A stretch of DNA of 64,000 nucleotides from Juglans regia (taxonomy: Eukaryota > Streptophyta > Magnoliopsida > Fagales > Juglandaceae), in assembly GCF_001411555.2 (NCBI RefSeq), contig NW_023362571.1, positions 26,655 to 90,654 of the forward strand, given 5' to 3'. Position 1 is the first letter of the stretch; every line of letters starts with the position of its first letter. The notes under the pieces were generated by a model. That model worked only from the letters and a program-made list of their open reading frames with translations, ran no database searches and was not told where the DNA came from. Made by a program: the position numbers and the translations under genes. Below are positions 1 to 11,156 of this stretch, in pieces.

Positions 1-487
1 TGAGAGGAATTGCAATCTGTAATTGCTCATGTAGGATGATTAAAAGAGCACTGGAAAAGGTTATCATCATGGTCGCAATAGAGCAAAAGAGGGTCAAAAG
101 GCCTATAATCATTTATCTGGGCAAATACTCAAGAAAATCTTCTTCTACATAACGTGATGTGAGGATTCCCAAAAACACCAAGACCGAAGTTGAGGAAGAA
201 AAAGGTGACAATGCATCGGATGTTATAAAGAGCTTAAACAATTGTTTCTTTAAGAATATTGGAAAGCCTGAAGTTTGGTTGTTACCACCCCGAATCGCAA
301 AAGCTACAACGAACATAATGGTAACAATCAGAGCACCCACCACTGTACATGACGATGCTGTGTCCTTCATCCATTTCTCTCCCTTTTCCATCATGTTCTT
401 ATGGTTCTTTGTAAACAACTGTTGGGGAGTTAAACCATCGTTGTTGGTAGTTTCCTTAGCCTTAGGCTAGACAATTCTCTCTATCTC
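1..487 (-). pseudogene. Copy A last exon: PGG-type membrane domain, 3'-truncated by window
   Basis: The minus strand starts after a splice acceptor (tgcAG) at 488-489 and encodes EIERIV, then a TAG stop, then the linker and LFTKNHK..EKGEKWMK, the conserved lead-in to the PGG domain. The first membrane segment (VVGALIVTIMF) follows, and the second segment ends at EEDFLEYLPR. The next codon is TAA where copy B has CAG (Gln); after it the reading frame continues as MIIGLLTLFC. The family's Pro-Gly-Gly is replaced by RGGN. There are thus two in-frame stops in about 490 bp. The exon continues past base 1. Confidence 0.88.
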
Positions 488-580
488 CTGCATTTGTTAG
501 AAATAAATTGTTAGATTAAGAATGCTACCAAAACTATTTACTTGGAGAGTAATGCTAGAGGCAGCGATAGGCCAATGACA

Positions 581-637
581 TAGAGGGAGGGAGGGAGGGA
601 GGGAGGGAGGGAGAGAGAGAGAGAGAGAGAGAGAGAT
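581..637. repeat. (GGGA)n(GA)n microsatellite
   Basis: About seven GGGA units are followed by about fifteen GA units. It lies in the short intron of copy A between the 1-487 and 643-1082 exons, right after the splice donor as read on the minus strand. Copy B has an AG tract at the same place (43978-43999), so the repeat predates the duplication. Confidence 0.95.
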
Positions 638-642
638 ATGAC

Positions 643-1082
643 CTTGAACCACTGTAACTCTCTTTGCATTTGTAAAACTATCCCTGGGATTTTACTAACC
701 CCAGTGGATTCTTCTATCAATATTCCTGCCATTTGTAACATGTTGTTTGCATCGGCATCTTTTAAACATGTCAAAAAGTTCATCATCGTATCTTGTCCAT
801 ATAGATTGCTAATAATTTTTTCTTGACGATGCAAGACACCAAGCATAAATATATTCTTCCTACTTTTGCCTTCTTTGGTCGAAATAAATCGTCGATCCAT
901 TTCAAGCATCTTAGAAAGAAACACAAAATTCCCGTTCTTGGCAGCACAGAGAATGGCAGTATAAACTAGACCATCCTTAAATTGTTGATTTTCGGATTCT
1001 GATGTCACTTTACCCATTTGAGAAAGAAGGTCTTTGCACTGGACATGGATCTTCTTCATTTCGTACAATTGTGTGATTCCTT
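643..1082 (-). pseudogene. Copy A exon: linker between ankyrin repeats and membrane domain
   Basis: The exon is open for its whole 440 bp. It begins after ttgtAG as (E)GITQLYEMKKIH, continues through the family motif LHRQEKI near residue 80, and ends ELQWFK at a GT donor (641-642). Acceptor, donor and splice phases agree with copy B. This is the best-preserved exon of copy A. Confidence 0.88.
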
Positions 1083-1572
1083 CTACAATTATTTAGACAT
1101 TGTCAATTAGTTTAACTAGATGAAATTATAAATAATTGACAATAATTTTTTTTTAAAAATAAGTCAATGATTTTGATGGAGTGTACATGAGGGTATACCA
1201 TAGAAGTTAAGGACTCCAGAAACTATATAGTGAAACATTGCTGACAGTACTGTAAAGAAGAAAAAATAATTTGTTTACTCATAGATATATGGTAGAAAAC
1301 TTTTATCCCCAACAAATTAAGCTAGCTATAAGCAAATTAATATTTCTTTTTTGTTTTATTTTTTATATTAGTTAATTTCTGTGTAGTGAGGACCTTTATT
1401 ATATACAACTTGTAAATTAAATTGATAAATTCGCTCTAATGCCACATCATCAGCTATTCCATTATTAATACTTATTGGTGATCATGTAAATCTACAGCAA
1501 TATTACTTCTCACTTATTTGTCTAAATAACTAATAAGATTTTGTCTAAATAATTAATACTTGTTTGTCTTTA
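1083..1572 (-). other. Copy A intron, 3' part
   Basis: AT-rich intron sequence that matches copy B's intron at about 44842-45170. It runs up to the CACTA insertion and holds no open reading frame of interest. Confidence 0.7.
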
Positions 1573-1671
1573 CACTACAAGAAAAATTCGTTTATGCGGC
1601 CAATGAAAATTGCAGAGAGCGAGAATTGGACGGTAGAAACCAATTGATACTATAGCCATGTTTTTCTTAAG

Positions 1672-1923
1672 GTGAGCGAGGGAATCACTACTAAAAAGAC
1701 TATTTGCCAAAATGTCTCAATCAAATCCTTCGCGAATCCCCATTCTTTCTTTTCCTTCTCCCCCTTTCTTCTTTTCCCCCAGTTCGATACTCACTCTCTA
1801 TTCTCTGAGTTTGCTACCGTCCTTCCCAAGCCGTGCATGCTGCCATGCCATCGCCACCTCACCAAGGAGGTGAGTCTCTCAATCCTCCGCTTGATTCTTT
1901 CTCTATCTTTTTCTGTGTGTGCG

Positions 1924-1961
<38 letters not shown>

Positions 1962-2046
1962 TCCCTTTCCTTTTTCTCTCTCCGTCCATTTCTCTCACTC
2001 TCTATTTCGCCCTAATTATCTCTATCTCTCTCTCTCGGTTCCATCT
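1672..2046 (+). other. Captured 5'-UTR/first-exon-like segment in the CACTA element
   Basis: A CT-rich stretch typical of a plant 5' UTR ends in a short segment with CACCAAGGAG followed by gtgagt, a good splice donor (near 1870). A (CT)n tract at about 1929-1957 follows. A 145-residue open frame here is low-complexity Ser/Leu/Phe sequence and is probably not a protein. It may be the start of the same captured gene as the exon at 6320-6406, which is inference. Confidence 0.4.
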
Positions 2047-2051
2047 TCGTA

Positions 2052-4193
2052 TGTAGCACCCCTGACCTCCATATACGAAAACACGAGAATCAAGACACCT
2101 GGATGGTGATAACATGGTCAGGCATCCCAACGATAGTGCACAGTGTACAATAAACAACGCAGCGGATTATTTAAGTCAACTAAGTTCCTGAATTTTAAAC
2201 ACAATTAAACATCAGTAAAATCGGTTTTAAAAGAATTATACAGTCATCCCAAATAAAATATAATACAAGTCCAAACCAAAACGAGTGATCCTAGATCTTC
2301 TCAGGCGGAGCCGAATCCTCAAGCTCACCCTCCGCATCCTCTGCATCGAAATCTGCATTACCATAAACGGTACCGCGGGTAAGTATAATCCAAACATCCC
2401 TTGAGTATAAAAATGCATTAATGCAACCAACAATAATGCATGCATATGATGAAATATGCATTATGCCCAAAACCTCATTTTTCCCGAAAATGAATATTTT
2501 TCAACGCACGCCAAAATCGGGCCAAAATCCGATTTTGGCCAAAACGTATCTGTAAAACATTTTTCCAGAAAATGATTCACACAAAATCCATATCCAACAC
2601 ACCCTATTTTTCCCAGAAAATAGTCCAATATTCCATTTTACCATATGCACCATGATCTCCCCTAGGGACCATCCGCACATCCTGCCTCACTTCACCATGC
2701 GAAGGAACGAGCGATGCCCAGTTCCGTGCCCACCGCGTACATGGCCAAGCATCCTCTAACCCCTGCCAGCAAAGGGGCCACGGAGTCAACATGAGAGCGT
2801 AGCCCACTAGTCTGATCCCATTGTCGCCCAGGGACAACTCAGGGGACGTCACTCAGTATATTCCGCTCCCGAGAGACCAGAGGAGCTCCACTGAGACAAT
2901 GCCCCATCTCGGCTTGGAGTCGTGATACACACGCACCCAAAAATCCTTTCACATGAAAACCCAATTTTCAATAAACATATAAACATGAATACAATTACAT
3001 GAAAACCCAGTTTCCTTTACAAACATGATCATGCGTGCAAATATGCAATGTACCTGAACCAACACAATATCCAATAACCAACAATCAATAAGTGTCAACA
3101 CAATCCAATCACACAAACAACTCCATTCTCCAACCCATACTCCTCGGACTCGATCCAGGATAACCAATCAGATCACAGTAAAATGAGTTAGTGCAAAAAT
3201 ACATTTAAATCTCAAAATTTATTTGGAAAACATACTTACAATGCTATTTTATAATTTTCGAAGGATCATAAAGCTGCAAGAAGTGGCAACACAGCAACAG
3301 AACAGTGCCAAATGCACTGTGGCTATGGGTCTCAAAAACTCACTTTTGAACGGGTACAAACGAAGACCCGAGATTACTAGGAAAGGGCTTAGGGATGTCG
3401 GTGAAGTTAGTGGTGGTGGTGGTTGGTCATGGGTGGCGACGTAGAGGGTGGTCGAAGACCACAAAGCCCAAAACGAAAATGTTGATAAATGTGCTTCACC
3501 GGTGACTGATCGGAGCTGGGGTTGGGTGCATTGGGTTAATAAGAGGTCGATGATGAAGTGGTGAAGAAATGGTGGTCAGAGGTAGCGCGACGGCGACGCT
3601 GGAGCGAAGAGAACGCCTTGGCTTCAAGTCGTGCGTGGAGGAGAATGGCGGTGAGATAGGGGCCGAGCTTGGTGGGGGATGATGGCCGGCAGGAGGGGAA
3701 GCTGATGGGAGGGGCGGTGTCGGACATGGCAGCGCGCGGTGGCGGGCTGGGGGAGGAGAAGAAAATGCACATGGAGAGTGGGCGAATGAACACAACGCGC
3801 GAGAGAGGAGAGAGAGGAGAAAAGAAATGGGAAAAAAGAAAAAGAAAAGAACGAAAAATGGAAAGAAATGAGGTCCAATTCTCACATCTTGGGTCACAAA
3901 AATGATTCAACGAAAAAGATTTCAAAACAGCAAGTAAATTAAAATAATTCAAATACAGTGATTAAATGAAAATAAAATAATTAAATCCAACAATAAACTA
4001 ATTTAAAATAAAGAGAAATTTAAATGCATAACAATAATTAATATTAAGAAAGTGCATCAAAATAATTTTTACAAAATTAAAATCATAAAAAAAAACCAAC
4101 TAAATGTCCAACAACTTTAAAACAAGAGAATAAATTTTTGAATTAATAAAAATAATCATTCAATAAAAATACACTAAAATACGGGTTGTTACA
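2052..4193 (-). mobile_element. Solo LTR, Tekay/del-like gypsy family, 2142 bp
   Basis: On the plus strand it starts TGTAGCACCCC and ends GGGTTGTTACA, with TCGTA duplicated on both sides (2047-2051 and 4194-4198). It aligns over its length with the LTRs at 34226-36453 and, inverted, 36738-39386. It carries the same polypurine/GC-rich block (about 3400-3900). Several overlapping open frames in that block are shared LTR sequence, not genes. The element is nested inside the CACTA element at 1573-7162. Confidence 0.9.
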
Positions 4194-6319
4194 TCGTATA
4201 TGGAGGATCTCGACCGAAGCGTGGACGAGGGGTTGCTACTCAATGAATGGGTCTGTGTTTTTCAAATTTTTTCCTTCCCTGTTTAGGTTTATGTATTGCC
4301 AACATTTCATCTGAGCATATTGCTATTGCCTTCATCAATGTTTGTTTTGATTTCATAGATTTGGAGTTCTTGTGTGCTGTTTGGGTAAATGGGGGCTCTT
4401 TGGGAACTCGATTGTGGCAATTCAAGTCTGAATGGAAACTTATTTGTTCCCTCTCTGTAAGCGTCTCTGGGTACTTTGCCTTGAATTTGCAAATTTTATA
4501 TTATAAAAAGGGCATTTCTTCAGTTCAGATTTTTATGTTGAATTTTTGCTGATCATAGGCATCGACTTTGTTGGTAAGGTTTTGCTTCTTCGTCTAGCTG
4601 GCTTTTTCTTTTCTTTTTCCTCTTTTTCTCATGCAACTGTACTTGATTTTTCTCTCTAGGTTTGGTCTTGGAGGTGAATGAAAGAGTGGGTTGATCGTCT
4701 TTTTCTACAAAATTTGAGTCTTCATCTGGTTTGTGAATTTTGAAGGGTTATGTTGTGGGAGCTTTTAGTATATTCCGGTCCATGCCTTTTCTTTTCCCAA
4801 ATTTTTTATAATTATTTTTTTTCCTATATGTTTCTGAATTCCTCATGGTTGTTTGTAGTTGTATCAGATTGACCCTTTTATGGAGGCTTTTTCTTTTATG
4901 CAAGTAAAATATGGGTCCGAAATATTTGTCTACATCTCTCAAGTTTCTATTTTTTTCTTTATGCATTTTGCTCTTTCAATGGCCTTTAACAGATTGCTTG
5001 GTTTATGTGTAATATTAAATATGGCGATTGTTATTATTATTTTACTCTTGTTTCTTTCTATTTATTTTTTAATTTTTTTTCCTTGTTTTTGTGTATGCGT
5101 GTGACTTTAGTAATTAAGGGCTGACTTTAGTAATGATTTTTTCAAGTGATCTTCAAAACTCTCAGTCCCTGGCCTTGCTTGCTTGGCCGGGGATATAGTT
5201 TCCTTTCCATTTCTTAACTTTCCATGTTGAAATTCATATTCTTTTGGAGCACAAATTGTTAGATTTACTTGTTCTCTTATTGAACTACTAATTTCTACCT
5301 ATCTGTTTTATCTGTCAACGTTTTTTTTTTTTGAAATTTTTACTAGGTAGGTATTTGGATGCTCATAGTATTTCAATGAGTTGAATACGTGTCATTCATA
5401 CTCTTTCTAGTTCTGAGTGCTGTAGAATAATTCTAATAGCTTTCTTTATTGGCTTTCTAGTAGCTCTCTTTCTAATAGCTCATAATTCTAATAGCTCTCT
5501 TTCTGATCATGGATCATACTTGGTAGCTAGGTTGACTTGCTAGCTACCAGCTATGTAGTAAACATTTGACTTGTTTCTAGGCATCCAAATATGCTAAACC
5601 TAATTCCACTTATCTCTAAACGTTCTAGGATTTATAAGTCTCTCAAAAAGGTCATTTAGGGTCACTAACGCAAGCCCTTAAGGCTGCTACCTCATGTTTG
5701 GATCTGAATAGAATCTGGCTCTAACAGAGAGTTTTAGAGTCATATTCTGTTCTTAGAAATTTTCCTGAGAAATTGAAGCATGTGTTGGAATTATTAGGGG
5801 TAAAAACCCTATGCCACAAGCTAGGCTGGTTGCATAGCCGACATGCTCACACAAACACATGGCATTCTTAGAAATTGTATTTTAGGCATGCTGTACAACA
5901 TTGTCTTTGGACTTCATTCAGCAACTAATGGTGGAGGCTACAGTGATTCAGATTGAGAAAGAGAGTTGTACAAAAATATTTCACCATGAAGGAGTTGGTT
6001 TCTTAGTCAAAGCTTTTGAGTGATATAGGCGACGAATTTCTGTTCTGCATGTTCATATTCAATTTGAATGATATAGGCGATGGAATGGGCAAATGCCTTA
6101 TTTTGAAAATAGAATCTATAGTTTCATATTCCCCCTGACTTGTTTCTCGATTGGAATTCTTGTACAATTTTGATGATCTTGAGGACTCTAGTTTAGGCTA
6201 TGTAGTGTGTAATATATAGCAGAATAAGTTGGTTTTTATTAATATTTGTATCATTCAGTTTTTATGTTGGAGCCTAAAGTTTTATGTTTGTTTTGGTTGG
6301 ACTCATTACATTCTCTCAG

Positions 6320-6406
6320 ACTTGTTCATCCAAGAATCATAAACAAAAGGTTGAACATCTGAAAAAACAATTACTTAGTGCCACAGAAGAAAGAAATAAA
6401 CTGGAG
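6320..6406 (+). pseudogene. Captured coiled-coil exon (29 codons)
   Basis: An acceptor (ttctctcAG) and a donor (GTTAGT) flank an 87-bp open segment. It encodes a charged heptad-like peptide beginning TCSSKNHKQKVEHLKK and ending EERNKLE. Both splice phases are 0. The composition is that of a real coiled-coil exon, unlike the surrounding T-rich DNA. It lies inside the non-autonomous CACTA element, so it is probably a captured host-gene fragment. I do not recognise the parent gene. Confidence 0.5.
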
Positions 6407-7165
6407 GTTAGTACGTATTAGAACTTTGATGTTTTCTTTTTGGTTACTATACAATTTTCAAATGCATTTTTTGGTTGCAAAAATGTTTACATATTTAAAG
6501 TTGTTGTGGCTATATGTGAAACCCATATGTGCATATTATCCAAGATTGCATTTAGTGAATCTATTGCAAACATATTACAGAGGATATTTTGTGAATAATA
6601 CAGGTGAAATCCATGTGTCATGTTTGCATCTTCAACTTTTATATGATGTTTACCTTTTAGAGGACATTTATTTTATTCTTTTGGTTAATTTTTATTCTGC
6701 TTGGATTTTTATAGATTTTCCTTCAAAAAAAAATTGAGTGCATGGCTTGGATTTTAATGAATACGGTTTTATTCTTTTATATTTCTTTTGGAAAAAATTG
6801 TTCTTTGTGATGGACTAGGATTCGCTGCATATATATTTTTAAATGTTTAACTTAATTTCTAGCTCGTACTTATCGCTGGAATGGTTATTTTTGGCACGTA
6901 GTAATCGCCACAAATAGATATTTTCAGAGAACTAATCAGCACCAAAACTGTTTATACCTTAGTTGAAACTATTATTTCCGACGGCATTTATTCACGGCAA
7001 AAGATATTCTATGTGATGAAATTCAAAGGCCACCGCAATTGAGCAACCCAGACTTGTTTTTCTCGACCAGTTCGCTACAAACAAATTTCGGTAGGGTGAA
7101 ATTTATTATGGCAATTTATATGCTTTTTGTGGTGAACTCAAAATGACAAATTTCTTGTTGTGTTA

Positions 7166-8614
7166 AATTCATTTCTATAAGATTATTATAAATACCATAA
7201 ATTGTGTTTTATATTTATTGGAAAAAATAAACAAAGCCCTCTCAAACGCCTCAAAATATCAATTTTGACAATCATTCCCTAGCCTTAAACTGCCAAAAAA
7301 TTGCAATGTACGGTGCACCCTCGTAATTTTCTCTTGAAAGAGAAAATTACCCCTAATAAAAAGATTTTGAAAATTACAAAATAACCCTATAAAATAAAAA
7401 TAATAAATTTCAAATAATATTTGCTCAAATAAATATTTTTTAAGATAAAAATAATTATCTTAAAAAATAAAGAGAAATACTTTTTAACAAAAATACTTTT
7501 TAATTTGGAAGTAGGGCATTTGCTCATGTTGATACCACATCATCCATTCTTATATTAAATGGCCATAGATTTTTTTCATTTAATACTGAAAATTCAATTT
7601 AGTAAATATTAATAAACATGAAATTTTAAAAAAATTTAATTAGAAGACTTCATATTAATCTTTCTACTTATATAACAATTAATTTTTTATACCTAATTAA
7701 ATTCGTTTAGTAATTGAAGAATGAAAAATTAAAAGAAAAACCTTTATGAACAGAATTAAAAATAAAAATTGTCTCATACATTATGTATATGGTTGCATGA
7801 GTACTACTAGTCTGTATATAATAGAGGAACCACTTCTGGGTTATTTGAAAGAAAGATTCAAGACATAAGTCTCACACTCCTGCACACCACTTAAAAACAT
7901 GTGATTTTATTCTTTTACCCTCAATAAAATCACATGTTTTTAAGTGGTGCGCAGGGTGTGGGGTTTCTGCGTAGCAGGACTCTATTTAAAATTTTGAATT
8001 AGGACGTTAAATCTATTATAGCTTAGCTAGCTTAACTGTTATTTACTCGATTGTTGAAAATTATGACTTGCATACTTAAAATTATTCAATTAAAAACACT
8101 ATACAATTTTTGAAGGTTACGATTAATGATCACAACTGTAACTACATGAACATGTCTTATTTGTGTTTTGATTATTCATAATTAATTTAGATTCTATGCC
8201 ATTATAAATAAAAATTAGATGATTAAGAGTAGTGATATATATTACTCCTATAACTATTTTACATTATCTTATTTTGCAATCAATCGATGTGATCATGTGA
8301 TAGTGCTACTTCACTAAAAAAAAATAGTTTTTCATTTGAGTTAATTTGATCAAGGTTTTACATAACCATCCTTTGTTTTAAAAAAATTGCAAAAATGAAA
8401 ATTGGTAGGTGTATTAATAACACAACACAAATTTGCAGTAGAATATTTTTTTAGGTATTCTCATGCATGGATCTTGATTTCTTTTTTAATTAATAATTAG
8501 AAAAAGTAATCCAATATATATTATTGGTGGTGTTTTTTTAAAAAGGCCATTAATATTGAAGAATATTAGAAAATGTACATAAAGCAAGAGAATTAAAAGA
8601 GAGAGCGGTAATAC
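7166..8614 (-). other. Copy A intron between the CACTA insertion and the 8615-8770 exon
   Basis: AT-rich intron. The part at about 8275-8420 matches copy B at 45610-45770, and 8450-8614 matches copy B at 53560-53712. The copy B DNA between those two blocks, which holds the 78-bp exon, the LINE and a gypsy fragment, is absent here. Confidence 0.65.
7871..7963. repeat. Near-perfect hairpin, 41-bp arms, 11-base loop
   Basis: The arms at 7871-7911 and 7923-7963 are inverted. The inner 27 bp, centred on CACCACTTAAAAACATGTG, match perfectly and a few mismatches fall in the outer part. It resembles a short foldback MITE and could also fold as RNA. It lies in a copy A intron. Confidence 0.85.
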
Positions 8615-8770
8615 AGACGTTGTAGATGCGTTTTTCCAAAACCCAAGCTGATTTTCACATGAGAAGGATTGACGCATGGAGGCCAACGCTAAGATGGGAG
8701 ACTCTCCATCCTCAACAGCCAGTGCATGCCAAACGTACTGGGCAGCGTTGGATTAATCCCAAAGCAATAT
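8615..8770 (-). pseudogene. Copy A ankyrin-region exon, frameshifted
   Basis: Splice acceptor at 8771-8772 and donor at 8613-8614, as in copy B. It starts DIALGLIQRCP as expected, then a TGCA insertion relative to copy B shifts the frame and TGA follows. The conserved remainder (GESPILALAS...QLGFWK) is read one frame over. A base missing near the 3' end restores the phase. Confidence 0.85.
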
Positions 8771-9025
8771 CTGTTTTGTCGTACGTACGTACCTACCATC
8801 CGCATCATGTATATAACATAGAAATGGTAAAAGAGGAACTATGATAGTACAATACTACGTACTATATATGTTTCAGAATTTATATACTCACTTTATTCCT
8901 TTAAGTATAATGTGGTCATGTTACGTGCCATGTTAAAAATAGTTAAAAACAAAGATATAAAAAGACAGGAAATTTAGAATTTTAGTCTTCATCTTTTTGT
9001 ATTTTCGATCAGGCATCATTTTGTT

Positions 9026-9029
<4 letters not shown>

Positions 9030-9057
<28 letters not shown>
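9030..9057. repeat. (AT)n microsatellite
   Basis: An uninterrupted TA/AT dinucleotide run of about 28 bases in a copy A intron. Confidence 0.95.
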
Positions 9058-9060
<3 letters not shown>

Positions 9061-9270
9061 TAAAATGTTTTTAAAAAGTCACGTGGCATCACATTATGGT
9101 GACACGTCAATGGAACAAAATGAGTAGTATAAATTAGAGACAAAGTAGCATTTTCCATTATTATATTTACATTACCAAGATCTCAAATGAAATATATGGC
9201 AAGAAAATAACAACAGGCAATCAATAGGTTTGAAGTTTTAAGTTTACACATAAAATATTATAGGTAGTAT

Positions 9271-9424
9271 AAAAAAAAGTTATGCTTCATACAATCACTT
9301 TTGTGTACTCTTTATGTATGTGATTGATCAAAATAGTCATTTTATATTAAAAAAAAGTGATGCAGTCAATCACATAATGAGTGAGAAAGGAGTACGTAAA
9401 AGTGACTATACATATAATTTTTGT
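9271..9424. repeat. Imperfect foldback, MITE-like
   Basis: Arms at about 9271-9329 and 9357-9424 are imperfect inverted repeats, with shared cores such as ATCACTTTT and TGTGATTGA. It is present in the copy A intron but absent from the matching copy B intron (after about 54022), which suggests insertion after the duplication. I see no clear target duplication. Confidence 0.6.
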
Positions 9425-9597
9425 AAAGAAAATATGTGTATATTGAGGTGGCATAATGTAATAAGCTAATTTTAATTTACAATAAAAAATAATTTTACAA
9501 TCTCATAGATCACATTAAACTACAACATAGGTAGAATTTCTTGTATGAGATTTTATCACGCATTTCTTTTACTAGATAGTGAAACACGAGTTCTTAC

Positions 9598-10156
9598 CGA
9601 AAGTTTCGGTGTAGATAGCATTGTTAAAAAGCGCAGCACCATTGGCTAATTGAATCTTCTGATCATTATCTTATGTAATCAAATCTTTATCGGGAGTAAG
9701 ATAATACAAACGGCGCGCCATTTCTATTTGTCCGAAATCAATAGCCACAACAACCGGAAGTCTTTTCACTCTTGAAATTGTAATGCTGATCAAGTCAAAC
9801 TACTTTTGAAGCATGCAATCCACCATTCGCCAATTTCCAACCACGGCAGCCGTTATTAGAGCTATGTAACCGTCACTATCATGCATTGCCAAGCTCTCAT
9901 CCGACATTCGATTCACCAACTCCTCCACTATAAGCTCACGTCCATTTATAACAACAACGAGAAGAGCCGTTTCGTGTTTATATGAGATTCTCTCATTCAA
10001 TGCCTTGGGTAGAGACTCAAGAATGCCTTTTGTCTCATTCAATTGACTGTCTCGCACAGCATTGTATAAGTTCTTAAACTTACGTAACTCTTCCTCCCGA
10101 TGTCGGGGACTCATGTTCTCCTTCAACGTATCTGCCATTTTTTCTTTATTTTCTCC
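9598..10156 (-). pseudogene. Copy A first coding exon: N-terminal ankyrin repeats
   Basis: The acceptor is tttcAG at 10157-10158. The most likely start is the ATG at 10138-10136, giving MADTLKENMSP. Two ankyrin repeats follow (YKHETALLVVVINGRELIVEEL and DGYIALITAAVVGNWRMVDCM regions; the usual TALH is degraded to TALL). A TAG at 9798-9800 then replaces the copy B sequence. Sense homology to copy B resumes beyond the stop (LPVVVAIDFGQIEM) to a GTAAGA donor at 9596-9597, with a further TAA. Confidence 0.87.
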
Positions 10157-10515
10157 CTGAAATATTTCAAGGATTAAATATACATGCACAAGGAACGTAA
10201 GTACGTCAGAAATATATATATTATCAAGTCAAGGCAAAGATATGATCTGCATGCCTAACATTAAAGGTTTTATAGCATTATATTCATATAGGATTCAAAC
10301 TTCATGGAGAAAAAAAACTAATTATACAAGTATATATTGAACCTATTTAATTCCTTTTCTTCTCATTTTTTTTTCGAGAAAGCAACATTTCTTTTAATTA
10401 ATATGAGAAATATAAAATTAGGGATATTATTGTGGGATTCAATAACTACGTACCTCGTTACAATAAATGCAATAAATAAAATGACAATACTATGATCACA
10501 AATATGGTCTACATG
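10157..10515 (-). other. Copy A intron 1, 3' part
   Basis: AT-rich intron running from the first coding exon to the transposon breakpoint. It holds no gene-like sequence. Confidence 0.5.
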
Positions 10516-11060
10516 CACTACAACAGATAGTGGTTTTTCCCGTAGGTAATTTCGTTGCAATTAAGGCATTTTTGTGCCGGAATAAAGTTTTACCTGCCAA
10601 ATGCGGTCGTAGCTGACTCCTCAGAATTGCGTCGCAACCCAAAGTGGTTAAAGCTACGAGCATGTATTTCGTCGAAATAACAATTATTTTCGATTGTATT
10701 CGGTAGTGACAAATATATAATTTTCGTAAGAAAAAAATTATCACATTGTACATTTTGTTCAACAGAAAAGGATTTTCGTAACTAAAATATATAGCGGGAA
10801 ATACTTATATCTGACAAAAAAAACTTTGCTAGAAATACCATTTTATTTTGTCACAATTTACGTTTTTTGACAAACGTTTCTCGTCGATAAAGTTATTGTC
10901 CTCCAACTAATTCACATGAATTTCAAGTACTTGCCGCATATATATTCCACTGGAAATATGTTATTGCGAGAAATACACTTGTCAAAAAAAGGCATTTGTG
11001 TTACAGTTTGATAGACAGAATTGTTTTCTTGCGAAGTACTTACTTGGTTAGTAAAAGGTT
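10516..11060. mobile_element. CACTA-type terminal region without a visible partner end
   Basis: It begins CACTACAACAGATAGTGG and continues with several TTTCGT/TTCG-containing short motifs, as in the subterminal repeats of CACTA elements. I could not find the matching TGTTGTAGTG end, so the element's extent is unknown. It marks the point where sequence matching copy B's intron 1 stops. Confidence 0.5.
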
Positions 11061-11156
11061 TTTTCCCTACATGCAAACAAGGTCAGGAATACTGATGGTG
11101 CACCATGTTACTAATCATTCATTGGGTTTATAGCATAGTTTTAAAGAGATTACGGT

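Larger units (their letters stand above)
1573..7162. mobile_element. Non-autonomous CACTA element with captured gene sequence
   Basis: The left end is CACTACAAGAAAAATT and the right end, reverse-complemented, is CACAACAAGAAATTT. The element is flanked by TTA on both sides (1570-1572 and 7163-7165), the 3-bp target duplication expected for CACTA elements. No transposase is visible inside. The interior has a promoter- or 5'-UTR-like CT-rich segment (1672-2040), a later solo LTR (2052-4193), long T-rich intron-like DNA and a coiled-coil exon at 6320-6406. Without the LTR it would be about 3.4 kb. It sits in an intron of copy A. Confidence 0.72.
1..10156 (-). pseudogene. ITN1-like ankyrin/PGG gene, copy A (pseudogene)
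   Basis: Exons of one decayed gene lie in order on the minus strand: 9598-10156, 8615-8770, 643-1082 and 1-487, with a likely 5'-UTR exon displaced to about 31077-31190. Proteins of this family have N-terminal ankyrin repeats and a C-terminal four-pass membrane domain, and act at plant membranes in stress and defence signalling. Lesions seen: a stop at 9798-9800 just after the second ankyrin repeat, a frameshift with TGA in the 8615-8770 exon, no counterpart of copy B's 78-bp exon, and two stops in the membrane exon. A 5.6-kb CACTA element sits in the intron between the 8615-8770 and 643-1082 exons. The 3' end is outside the window. Calling it a pseudogene is an inference, but several independent lesions support it. 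Confidence 0.88.

Noticed and set aside
1672..2109. Plus-strand open frame of 145 residues
   Set aside because: It is low-complexity Ser/Leu/Phe from CT repeats and crosses the border of a solo LTR at 2052.
3496..3952. Overlapping open frames of 84-138 residues on the minus strand
   Set aside because: The same Ser/Pro/Phe-rich frames recur in the related LTRs (35721-36202 and, inverted, 36981-37452). They come from a GC- and CT-rich LTR block with no conserved protein motif.
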